From Tetmemena sp. SeJ-2015 (Eukaryota > Ciliophora > Spirotrichea > Sporadotrichida > Oxytrichidae), in NCBI GenBank assembly GCA_027382625.1, contig JAJKFJ010020663.1, positions 1-33,172 on the forward strand: a stretch of 33,172 nucleotides of DNA, read 5' to 3'. How positions within the stretch are numbered: the first letter of the stretch is position 1; every line of letters starts with the position of its first letter. Positions 22,463-32,995 of this stretch are shown here, one piece after another. The translations under genes were made by a program, and so were the position numbers. The notes under the pieces are model-generated. The model was not told where the DNA came from, did no database searches, and worked only from the letters and a program-made list of their open reading frames with translations.

Positions 22463-24491
22463 ATGAAGTAAGGTAAAGCAAGAATTGTTTATTCTGATTA
22501 TGGGGAAACACTTTTGCGCAATATTTTCTAGTCTAATTCCAATGAATCTACTGCAGAAAAGAAAGAATAGACTTTAAAATCCTCAAATTTTGGCTCATCA
22601 ACCTTTAAAAGAGGAAATCCATTCGTTTCCTCACCTTTGTAAAAGCTTACAAGTATTGACTCTTCCTAAAATTAAGTGCAAGCTGTTCAATCTAACATTT
22701 AAGATAAAGTAAGAGAAGAGACTAACTCACCTCATGTTAAATTCGATTAGAGTCTAGATCAAGAAACATCAAGCACTCAAATACCTGAAATTAAGCCATA
22801 GAAATTCCTTCCATAAATTAGATCTTAGAAGATTTTGAGTTACTCTATGAAGGAGATGTCACACCCAAGTAAAGTTCAACTGCAAAAGTAAATTAAGATA
22901 AAGGACCATATTCAAGGCTTGCAAAACTCACTTCTTATCAAGGGCACTAGTTAAAGCCCTCTCTCAAAGCATTAATAAAATTCAAATTCACCACAAAGCA
23001 GAATAAATTCTCCTTAAGTGGATTAGATAGGATTAAGGCAAGCAAGTGAAGCCAGGAATAAAGATCTGGATGTAGTTAAAGATGATTTTTAGAGTTAAAT
23101 CACAAAGAACTCTTTGCCAGATATAAGTATAAAATATCCAACTCGAGTTACCTTATCTCTTGACTCTTAATCACCAAAGCAAAGTTCTTTTAACTAGCTT
23201 TAAAAATCTAGATCAAATTATGCAAGAGACCAATCAGAGTAAATCCAAAAATTGAGAGTTGAAACCGATTCAAACAAACTTAAATAGTCTTTCGAACTTC
23301 AACAATCCCAAATCGAAGGAATGAAGAATTAGAGTGATTATAATTTTGACCTTAAAGTTAAACGTAGGAGGTATAGAATAAGTGAAAAACTTTAAAAAGT
23401 TATAGTGGATCATAGAATGCAAAGCAAGCAAGAATAAGAATCAGAAAATGGATAATTTTAAAATGTTCTCAACCAATACGCAGACTCTTAATCATAGAGC
23501 ATTAGTTAGAGCTAATTGCAATAGCATTCAAGAAATTATACTATTACAAATAATATAAGGTCTAACAAATCAGATATCTTGAATCAGCGAATCATCAAGG
23601 GCTAATAAATGATTGCTTCAAAGTCACTTCCTTAGCTGAAAGTGGTTGGAAGCCTAAGATTATAAGACGAGGATTCGACATACTTATTTGATTCTTTGAA
23701 TTAAAAGAGCCACATGAAGGTATTTAGATACCCCACCATTGCAGGGGACATCATGCCCTAAATCACGATGCCATAATATATTAACTTTATTTTTTTGCCT
23801 TCTCGAATCTAAACCCTTGAGCCGGAACTTAATGCTAATTTGAAGAATTTGAACTTTAGACTAAAGGACCATCAAAAGATAGACTTATAAATTATATTTC
23901 GATCTTTTCTTTTTACTCCTTGTTGCCAAAGTTAAGCATCCCAAAATAAATTGTGGGGAATTAAAGTGATTTAATTGACGAAAACCAACTCAGTGCTTCA
24001 ACTATCAGAGGAGAACTTTAGCAAAACCTTTTTGCAAAAGCTTTGATTAGACAGTCAGACCATGAGAAGGACCGACTCTAACTTGCCTAAATGATTACAG
24101 ATAAGTATGACAAAAATCATAACCTAAAGTTATTATATTTTTATATTAAAACCCCTCTCCTGATTATATTAGAAAGACTCTGGGTCCGATGGATGTATCC
24201 CCTGAAGAAGAAAAGCAGATTCACAGACTCTTTAACAGTAGAAGACGCTAAAGATACTTAGAGCGAGTGCAGAAGACTAAAGAAAGAAAGTATACTAACT
24301 ATTGGCAGGAGTATCATACCGGATAAGGAAGACCACTCAATCATTAGGAAGATAGCTTTAGCAGCATTGGGAAGCAATGGAGATAGAAGTAAAGTCCAGA
24401 GCAAAGATCTCCAAAGCTGAGATAGGACAAAAGTCTCAATTCAATTTAAGGCAACGAGGAAGATGAGCAGCCTTCACAGAGACAAGAATGA
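22463..24491 (+). CDS. Ser/Gln-rich hypothetical protein
   Basis: The start is MKQGKARIVYSDYGETLLRN at 22463. The first 400 or so residues are Ser/Gln/Asn-rich and hydrophilic with many TAA/TAG glutamines. A more ordered part follows (FRYPTIAGDIMPQITMPQYI, then LNANLKNLNFRLKDHQ). A one-base slip in the T5 run at 24029-24033 must be bridged, where an extra T restores QSDHEKDRLQLAQMI. A 44-nt GT-AG intron (24129-24172) then joins in phase to KTLGPMDVSPEEEKQIHRLF and a basic segment (NSRRRQRYLERVQKTKERK), ending at TGA 24489-24491. The length is about 660 residues. No family recognised. Confidence 0.7.
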
Positions 24492-24735
24492 ATTTTAAAT
24501 ATTAATTATTCTTTTAATGGAAAGAGCTCAGTAAGTTTGAGCAAACAAATGGGTTTAAGAACAATGACGCTCTTGATGAATATATTAAAATTAATGGAGA
24601 TTCATATAACTGATGATGAAATTGTCTATATTTGTGGGTAATAAGATTAGTTTCTTTATCATAAAAATAACTTTATTAAATGATGATTGACGAAATTTGA
24701 CAATTTAAATTAAAATTAAAAATTAACGATAACGA

Positions 24736-26044
24736 ATGAAGGTCTCCTAATCTCAAAAGAGGATAGAGTATGGTAAGAGACCATTCCTTCTTCATTATCA
24801 TCTCTTTTAGTTCTGAATACACTTTAATATGACATCGAAAGAGTGAGCATGGATAAGGACAGAGAGATAAAGCAACTGATTCATTAATTTTTGTTAACTG
24901 TAGTAGATAATTAGAGACTAGAAGAAATCAGAAAAGAACTTGGATTCTTTGAGGCTTTAAATCTCAGAGTTAGAGAGCAAGCTGAAAGAAGAAACTATTG
25001 CCCATGAATAAAAAAGAAGAGAGACCGGCTAAGTATTGATAGATCAGTAGATTGAGCTAAACAAGCAGCGAAGATACTACGAGCAAGCTAATGACCTGGT
25101 TAACAGAACGTAAGTTTCAGTTTAATACTCTTAGAATTCATCATCTCTTTTTAACTTGCTAATTTGTTTAGAGAGTTGATTCACAGAGAGTTGAAGACAG
25201 AGAAGATCAACACCTAAGAGCGACTTAAGACTCTAGACAACGATTTGGCTGAGTTATAAGAAAAACTATAAACTTAAAATGAGGAAATCCCAGAGCTCAT
25301 AATCAAAGGTCAACTTCTCTCAAATGAAATAGATCAACTGAAGTATGAGAAGCAAAAATTTTACCTTGAATCAGCTGAGCTCAAGACTTCAATGGTAGAG
25401 AATGATTCTTAAAGTGCCTATGATAAGAAGAAAACAGTTGAGAAAGAAGCCAAATTAGCCAAGTTAAAAGCAAGCATCTAAGTAAAGGAAGATAAGATTT
25501 TGGAGTTAGAGAGATATAGAAGCGAGAAGGCTTAGGCACTAGAGGCTTGCTAGGAACAGATCAAGAAGTATAAAAAGAAGGTGAAATTCCTGAGAGGGCA
25601 GAGAGAATAGTTCACAGAAAGAGGTTAGGAGACAGGTGATGAGTTGGACAAAGTGAGAGCTGAAACTAAGTTAGTCAGTGAAAGAAATAGAGAGATGGAA
25701 GCCAAGATTGATTTCAATAAGAGCAGAGAATAAGTTCTCATTAGAGAGATAGATGAATTGACTATAGCTCTTGGATCTAATGAGGAATATCATTTTGAAG
25801 GGAGAAAGGAAATGGAATAGAATGAGGCGATAGTAGAAGCTCTGAGAGAAAAAAATAGCTTTTAAGTGAGGAGAATAAACTACTTAACTAAGAGTTGGAT
25901 GCTATTGTAGACAGAGATACTTAACTACAGGCCTATTTAGACAAGAAATAGAGAATATAAGGTTTGAAAATGCAAAACTAATAAATGCTCAAGGAAAGCA
26001 TTGGAAAAATATAAACTCACAGATAGTAGAAAAATGGAGTCTGA
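24736..26044 (+). CDS. Long coiled-coil protein
   Basis: The start MKVSQSQKRIEYV at 24736 is followed by introns at 24773-24810 (38 nt) and 25110-25170 (61 nt). The sequence is then almost continuous heptad-rich helix with long Glu/Lys/Gln/Leu segments (for example QISELESKLKEETIAHEQK and LQAYLDKKQRIQGLKMQNQQ), about 400 residues in all, to TGA 26042-26044. Two one-base slips are bridged, in T5 at 24888-24892 and A7 at 25849-25855. Coiled-coil proteins of this kind in ciliates are often basal-body or axonemal, but nothing here identifies a specific family. It lies about 250 bases downstream of the Ser/Gln-rich gene on the same strand. Confidence 0.7.
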
Positions 26045-26705
26045 AATTATTAGCTTTTAATGTGCAGTTAAATTGCATTTTTAGAAATAAATTTACTTAA
26101 GTTTCCAAATATAATAAGAGAAATAGATTTATATTCCAAAAGATTTTTAGTGTTTTAGGAATCAGTGAAAAAATCAAATTTAATAAGATTTTAATATGAT
26201 TTATTTTATTTTTGACTCTTCAAGAAAATAATTATAAAAATTTTTATACTATTTAAAATAGATTTCTGAGATTATTAGATTTACACACTTGTCTTCATAT
26301 ATCTTAACTTATTTTAAAAACAAATAAAATATCAGCAAACTCTAATTTCTTCTCAAAATTAAATTCGAAATTTTGGATTTTAAAATATGAGAGGATTTGG
26401 TTGAAAAGAAAAAGCCAAATAATTTTTAATTCCCTCCAGTTCGCTCTATTATTTAAATACAAATTGATAAATTTGCAGTTTTTAATTAATTTTAGGCAAT
26501 AAAGATAAATATTTAATCTTAAATAATTTGAAAAAGGGAAATAAAATAGTAGCCTTCACTTTTCTAGCTTTGTAAAAACTTGGAAATCATTTATTAAAAT
26601 TTTTGATTTAATTTAATTTGCATCTCTATAAACTAAGAACCAGTTGCTAAATAGGATTCGAGATCTGAGAAAGTAATAACATATCTATTATTTTAAGATA
26701 TATAA
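26045..26705. other. A+T-rich DNA, nothing recognised
   Basis: The sequence becomes very A+T-rich immediately after the coiled-coil gene and I see no coding-like frame until the F-box-like start at 26706. Confidence 0.5.
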
Positions 26706-26930
26706 ATGACGATCACTCTGCCCAAGTACATAAGATTGGAAATCTACAGCTATCTCACCTTTAAAGATATTTGTAACTCACTCCATTCAATATCTAAATT
26801 AGAAAGAGCTAGTATCTTGGAATCTTAAATTCTACAGAGCTAGATATTCCAAGTCAAAGCAAAGTATTTGCTATTAAATGCAAAGGAAATTACTTAAAAT
26901 ATTGAATTGATCATCACTAATCTTAAATGA
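26706..26930 (+). CDS. F-box-like N-terminus (copy A), short or partial
   Basis: ATG 26706 opens 74 codons to TGA 26928. The protein begins MTITLPKYIRLEIYSYLTF and continues KDICNSLHSISKLERASI, which fits the 'LP..i..eI..yL...dl' pattern of F-box or related N-terminal helical motifs. These recruit substrates to SCF ubiquitin ligases, with leucine-rich repeats often following. The start is paralogous to that at 32996, sharing KYIRLEI at the same place. At 74 residues it is too short to be a whole protein. Either the rest is separated by a long intron or eliminated sequence, perhaps including the LRR-like pieces at 28.7-30.2 kb, or it is truncated. Confidence 0.5.
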
Positions 26931-28684
26931 TCTATAAAGTCTTTTAAATGCTAACTCTTCAACTCTTTTCAAAAATAACTTAAAATATATTTTAAACTAT
27001 TTAATAAATCTTTTAAAATTTATATATTTATTACAGAAGCAAAAAAGGCTTCTTTTTTATGATTTGATTATGTAAGTGATTGATGCAAATTTTATGAATA
27101 ATTTCAAGATTTTTTGAAATTTCTTTTTCAACTTATAACTAAGTAGGAATCAATTCATAATAGATCATTGGTTAATTATTCATATTGATTGTAGTTTTCG
27201 AAAATTGTTTATTACTTAAACATTCCAGATCTACAGCTTATTTTATAGAATTAGTATTAGTTTCAGAGCCTTACTTATCTCAGCTTAGGGACGAGATATA
27301 TTACGCACTCTTCAATTAAGAATATTTCTCATTCTTCGTTGCAATAACCATTTTTAACTCTACTCTCTAAACTATCTTGTTTCAAAGATTTAAAATTCAA
27401 AGAATTGTTTTAAATTAGAGATATTTCAACCCCTAAATTATTTTTATTGACAAAACATATATTATATTATAAATTATCTCCCATTAAATTGGTGTCTTTT
27501 CGCAATGGAAAAGATTACTCTAATAAAAAAATTATAAACTTATTTTTATTTTTAGGATTTAAAAAATTAAATGGAATTTTTCTCTTATTTTGGAACTCTA
27601 TTTTTTCTTAAATTTACTCTTTGATATTTTTCTAGAAATTTCTAAATGAAATGAATACACTATAAATTAACTGTCTTTAAAATTTAAAATTGCCAGTTTT
27701 TATTTTAACTTTGAAATATTTATTTTTTAATTTTACTCAATGTCATTTTTCGATAGAAGAAATACTCATTCAACAAAAGATAATGATAGGAGATTTTCAA
27801 AAATTACATATTATTATATAAATTATATATTCTCTAGAACTAAATCTTTATATTTATTCTAATTCATATTAGAGTTTAAAAATTAAATTACCAAATATAT
27901 AGCTTAAGTGAATTTACAAATTAAAATAATTTTTAAAATTCCAATTTATAGCATAATAATATTTAGAGAAAAAATTAATTTATCTAGTTTCATTTAATAT
28001 ATAATAGGAGGAAAATATTTTTAGAAAATAGTTTTTTCTATTTATTTAAATTCAAATTTAAAGAGTAATTTAAATGATTATGAAGTTTTTGTGCAAAAAT
28101 TTGATCTATTTTCTTTTTATAAAAAAAAGATATTAAGAAATAATATTGATATAGAACTCTTCTATTTTTATTCTACATAAAGTAGTCATAGTAGGAAAAT
28201 ATCTATTAAGATATTTTATTCAGAGTATTAAAATTAATTTAATTTATGAGATTGCTTTAGATTTTGTAAACTTATTTTGATATTTTGAACTTAAGACAAA
28301 AACAGGTTTAGATCTATTATGAAATTGTAAAGAATAAAGATGGTTTTAAGATTATAATTTTCCACTTCTGAAAAAAATTTGAGAAATTTTTTACTATTTT
28401 CTAAAATTAAGATATTTAATTAAAAGATTAACAGAAGATAATTCCCAGTTTTTCAACTTTAAAGATTAAGATTATCTTCTTAAAATTAATCTATTAAATT
28501 ATTTGAAATATTTAAAGAACTATCAATCTTTATTCCAGAAATAAGTCATTAAAGTTATTAAAGAGTATCCTGTTGTGCAAAATTAAAATCGACCTTTGAA
28601 GTGAAACTGAGACAGTTAAACCCTTTTTTTAATAAAAATGATTATTTTCTATTTTCTTTAAAACTTTGCTAATAGTTTTAAGTT
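26931..28684. other. A+T-rich DNA with no confident gene
   Basis: This is very A+T-rich. One plus-strand frame around 27230-27600 lacks TGA and begins with a vaguely F-box-like segment (YLSQLRDEIYYALF), but most of its length looks like translated A+T noise. I do not call a gene here. Confidence 0.45.
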
Positions 28685-28894
28685 ACATCAAATTCATGCT
28701 TTGCAATTCCCGAATTAGTAGATACGTTAAAGATAAATTCCAAGATAGAAATGGAAGTACTTAATGTTGAAGCTAGATTTAACTTTAAATTGTAGGATCT
28801 TACTTTGGCAAAAAAATAGTTTTTAATATAGACGATAAAAGCGATCTCTCTAAGTCTCTTTTAAAACTTATTTCAGAACAGAAATTTAAGATGA
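28685..28894 (+). CDS. Coding-like fragment, possible LRR-gene exon
   Basis: This 69-codon frame, ending at TGA 28892, has a balanced, protein-like composition (PELVDTLKINSKIEMEVLN, then FKLQDLTLAKKQFL) that stands out from the A+T-rich surroundings. It has no ATG of its own. Leu/Ile spacing suggests helical or LRR-like sequence, and it may belong with the pieces at 29266-29750. Confidence 0.35.
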
Positions 28895-29265
28895 GGATAT
28901 ATAAAATGGATTCTATGCAAAGAAATTCATTTCAAACAAAATGGTGCAATTATTGCAATTCTTATATTTACTTATTCTGATTATATTAAATTTTTAATGT
29001 TAAGCAATGAAATCTTATTTTTGATTTTCTCAAATTAAGCTCTCCTATATTCAACTATATATTAGTGAAGTGACTATCTTTGCTACTAGGTCCAAGATAC
29101 AACTATAGATTAATTTATTGAAAATTTTTCTCTCCTACTTTTATCATTTTATCATTATAATTTTTTTAGAATTTATTAAGATCATTAATTTTTAAATCTA
29201 CTTTCTCTATGCCTGAATATCTTAGTTTTAAATTTCTAGAATTTAAGATATGAAACTTTTTAGAA

Positions 29266-29750
29266 ATGAACAAATTAGTTGAAGTTGATTTTAATGGAAA
29301 TCAAAGATCCCTGACATTTCTATCAAACTTCATTCAAAGAAATAGTATCTGCTTAAAGATCTGTGCTTAAGTTAAACCTCAAGATTTTAGATAATCCGAT
29401 AATCTTCAACAGGAAAATTTTTTAATATACTGAAGATGAAAATTGGCAGATTTTAAATTTATAATTAAATGATTAAAAAAATGATATTGCTATATCTGTA
29501 GCCCTAAGCCAATAAATTGCATAGGATAATACTTTCTAGAGTTTAATCTATCTGGTTAAATGTGAGTATTGATAAAGTTCAAACGCTTGCTAACTACAGT
29601 TGCTATTTAACAAATCTCAAAACAGTTCGCCTTTCTTATAACTTCAATCATACAGTAAACATCGAAATATTGCATCTTCTCTAAAGTATCTAAAGCTTGG
29701 AAGTTATTCAGATTCAATAGACCAGCATAGACATAGACAAACTTGCTTGA
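29266..29750 (+). CDS. Leucine-rich-repeat-like fragment
   Basis: From ATG 29266 (MNKLVEVDFNGNQRSLTFLS) the frame runs to TGA 29748 if two one-base slips are bridged, in T6 at 29418-29423 and A3 at 29558-29560. The last third contains LTNLKTVRLSYN and LLQSIQSLEVIQIQQTSI, with the L..L..L.L..N spacing of leucine-rich repeats. The same frame is also LRR-like upstream (PEYLSFKFLEFKI from about 29212), separated only by an in-frame TGA at 29251-29253. It is likely part of an F-box/LRR-type gene, with ends unresolved. Confidence 0.45.
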
Positions 29751-29913
29751 TACTTTATTTTTAATTAAAATTATACTTATGGTAAATGCTCCAGCATTTT
29801 CAACAAAAAATTATTTTATATGTCCTGTTAAAAATAAAGATTTTATATAATTGTTAAGTGAATTAGCTAAAAATGCTGTGTATTATTTAAATAAATTATT
29901 AAACTGTTTACTT

Positions 29914-30210
29914 ATGTTAACTCTCGAATGCAAAACATTAAAATCATTTATTATAAGATTGCGATTTTCAATACTTCTTCAACTCTTTTAAAGATCGAAG
30001 GGAAAGATAATTGTCTTATTGCAGTAATATCACTTCATTGTAGAAAAAATTGGCACAAAGATTTTAAAGTATATAGTTGAGATTGAAATTAAAATCATTA
30101 ATTGGTTTAAATAATAAATAGAAAATTTCAATTCTGTGGTGCTTCTATTCGGGAGAGATCATTTTTAAATTATTTAATTAGGATAAAGGAAATATTTTAT
30201 ATAATTTTGA
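29914..30210 (+). CDS. Possible further LRR-gene fragment, weak
   Basis: ATG 29914 (MLTLECKTLKSFIIRLRF) is open for 98 codons to TGA 30208. Composition is Leu/Ile/Lys-rich and could continue the repeat region upstream, but an alternative frame here is equally protein-like (STLLKIEGKDNCLIAVI). Treat as tentative. Confidence 0.25.
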
Positions 30211-31316
30211 GTTTTACAATTTTTCATCATTATTATATCTATTAGAAAAAGAATATTATATATTTGATATAATTCAGAATATTGCGTATAGATATCATTC
30301 TTAAGAATGCAATTCCAAGTTACCTTAGATTAAGAAATATAATTAATTTTTATTTTTTTGCTTAATTGTCTAAAAAATAAAAATTAATGCTCACATCAAT
30401 CATATTATGAAAAGTATAAAATTAAAATGCAAAGAAAAAAAAGTTGTCTTATTAAAACTTTCTTAAAATGTTAAAAATATTTAAGACTAAGTACAAATTT
30501 TGATAACAAAAATTTCCAATGCTAATTTTATTTTTTTTAATTTTAATTATGGATATATCATTTTCTTTTATATCGTTATTAAAGATAATTCTGAATCCAT
30601 TCTGATGATTTATCTTTCAATCTTAAATGTACTGCGCATATATTTCCTCAAATAGTACTTAAATACAATAATTATATTCTTTATTTTTCTCAAATTCAAC
30701 TCCTCTATATCACTTTTTCATATCTTATTCCCCTTATCTTATAAGCTTTAAATAACTTTGTAAATTGTATTTTTAAGTAATTTAAAATTTTTATAATAAA
30801 TTTCAAAAATTAAATATTATTTATAAATTTAAAAAAATTAAGTTTTTTTTTTTAAAAGAAATTTTTAAAAGGATCAGAAAATGACTTAAAAATTTAAAAC
30901 CCAAAAATTTTTGGAATTTTAATAAAAAATAAAATTTTTGGCAATTTATAATTTTCTTTCTGGAAACTTAAACAGCTCGACGATTTCCCTATTGAAGTCA
31001 AACAATATAGGGGGAAATTATTAAATACAAATTAAAATTGACTTATCTATTTTATCAACATTTATGAAAATAACACGAGTTTTAATTTTTAAAAATAAAT
31101 TTAAAATTAAACTTCAAATTGAAATTATTAGCAAAATAAAAACTTAAGAATATATTACTGTAAATATCAAGTGAAATAAAATTCTTAAAGCTGCATATGA
31201 GTATTTTTTATTAAAAAAAGTGTGAGCAAATGCTTTTATTATTTCAAGTCGATTTGTATTGATGTAATTTTAATTTTCTATAAATATCTCTTAAATAATT
31301 TGCAAAGTATGGGCAA
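30211..31316. other. A+T-rich DNA, nothing recognised; short homopolymer-rich patch
   Basis: There is no coding-like frame. Around 30840-30960 the sequence has the same inflated homopolymer texture as 2140-4280 and is probably unreliable. Confidence 0.45.
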
Positions 31317-31628
31317 ATGAAAGCAGGAGATAAATACTTGAAGTTTAAAATGGACTATTCTAAGTAGTTATAGGATGATTATAGATTTGAGGCATATCTA
31401 TATTTAAGAAAATCTCCTTAAAAATAATAAAACGAGAAGGCGGGTTAGAAACATTAAAAGACTTTCGGAAAGAGCTTTTACTTAATCCATTTTTAACACG
31501 ATGTAGATCATGACTCAAGCTACTGGGCATTTATAAAGTCTAAAATTTAAATGAATTTTGCGGGTGCTTTAAGTTCACCATTACAATAATTTTCTTAAAA
31601 TGCGAAGATGGATGCAGTTGCATAATGA
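31317..31628 (+). CDS. Small hypothetical protein, 103 residues
   Basis: ATG 31317 to TGA 31626 encodes a balanced, hydrophilic protein beginning MKAGDKYLKFKMDYSKQLQD, with FYLIHFQHDVDHDSSYWAF in the middle. Many glutamines are TAA/TAG. G+C is visibly higher than in the flanking DNA. This is the most convincing isolated coding island in the right-hand A+T-rich region, with no slip needed. No family is recognised, and it could be a complete small gene or one exon of a larger one. Confidence 0.5.
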
Positions 31629-32038
31629 CTAGATGAAAATTGCAAAAAGGCATTTTTTATTTTCCCAATCATTAAAAAATTATGGGAAAAGTTTTAACCT
31701 AATATTATTATATAATTTGACAATTACAAAATGTCATAATGCTTTTTGATTTTGTTCATAATTTCCTAAATCTTACTTCAATAAAACGAATCATCATTAG
31801 TATTTTTAAATATTTGATTTTGACTACGTTGTCAACTTAACTGTCATTTTTATCTAAGTTTAATAAAGCTCATCGAAACTATATTTAATTTAAGATTTGG
31901 TCTTGCTATTAAATTAATTATCTAAGATTAAAGATTGGTATAGTTTTGCATATAGCTTCTTTCTTTATATAATTTGCATTATTTGAATATTATTCGATCA
32001 GTCTGATTTAAAAAAATGGTTTATTTCTTTTTGTTAGG

Positions 32039-32392
32039 ACATAGAAGGACTAGTCTCGAATTGACTATGCTAAGAGTTTGTATAAAAAGCGCTCCTTGCC
32101 TAGCAAGTATTGCATTTTCTAATAAATTTCTCGACTCACAGCTAGCTGCTCTAACATTGATAAATTTGTCATGAAGTTGCAGTATAAGATTTTCAATATC
32201 TTAATTATTTACTCTCTAAAGTGGTGTAAAAGACTAAAATCCTCGCTTTAAGCATTATAACTTGAGATTTTACCTTGTAGTGCAAATTTGAAGCTGACTT
32301 CAATATAATAAAGAATCTTATTTAAGTAAAATTTAAATTTTAGTTTATCATAATCTATCAATAACTTAACCAGTACCTTATTAAAACATTGA
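32039..32392 (+). CDS. Possible exon of an LRR-like gene
   Basis: A frame opening just after a pyrimidine-rich TTTCTTTTTGTTAG acceptor-like sequence (ending 32037) runs 117 codons to TGA 32390. It contains RIDYAKSLYKKRSLPSKY and LKSSLQALQLEILPCSANLK, again with Leu spacing suggestive of repeats. There is no ATG at the beginning, so it would be an internal or last exon. It precedes the F-box-like start at 32996 and may end the gene that begins at 26706. Confidence 0.35.
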
Positions 32393-32995
32393 TGGATTTT
32401 ATTTCAATAAATTTTTTATTATTTTAAATATCTCAGACTTAAAACATAATTGAATAAACTTTGATTGATTTATAGTTCAAGGCTTAAATTTATAAAAGTA
32501 AAAATTAAAAAATTAATTTTGGAAACTGTTTTATTTGCTATTTGCTATTTGATTGAGTATATAAAATTTTTCACTAACAAATAAAAAGAAGAAAATTTGA
32601 ATACAAATATCTTCCAATTTTTAATTCTTTTTATAAATTTAATAGATTTAATTACATTTGTAAGTTATAAATTATTATAGCAGGAAAATATTAAAGGTTG
32701 TTCATCATATAATCTAAAAAGATAATTTAACCAACGAAAATGATAATTTTTATTAAAAAAAACTATTCCTTCATTTAATAAATTTAACTTGAATATGCAC
32801 GAGAGAATAATTTGAAGAGGAAGTTAAAATAGTTGGAAATATAAATAAGAAAAATAAAGAAAGAAAATTGAATGAATAAGATTCTATTAATATTTTATTT
32901 TTTGGATATTTCATCGAAATCCTTTTTTTTATCAGAGTAAAAGTTTCGAGATAGTAAATTGAACAATTAATCTTCTTTAGTTAGAAATTAATTAA
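32393..32995. other. A+T-rich DNA, nothing recognised
   Basis: About 600 bases without a coding-like frame. It should contain the promoter of the F-box-like gene starting at 32996. Confidence 0.45.

Noticed and set aside
4608..25855. Programmed +1 frameshifting of the Euplotes kind
   Set aside because: That system uses TAA/TAG as stops at shifty AAA sites. Here TAA/TAG are sense, and slips occur in both directions at unrelated homopolymers.
27230..27600. Third F-box-like segment (YLSQLRDEIYYALF) with a long open frame
   Set aside because: It has no start codon, weak similarity to the other two copies, and mostly Phe/Ile/Leu/Asn sequence typical of translated A+T-rich DNA.
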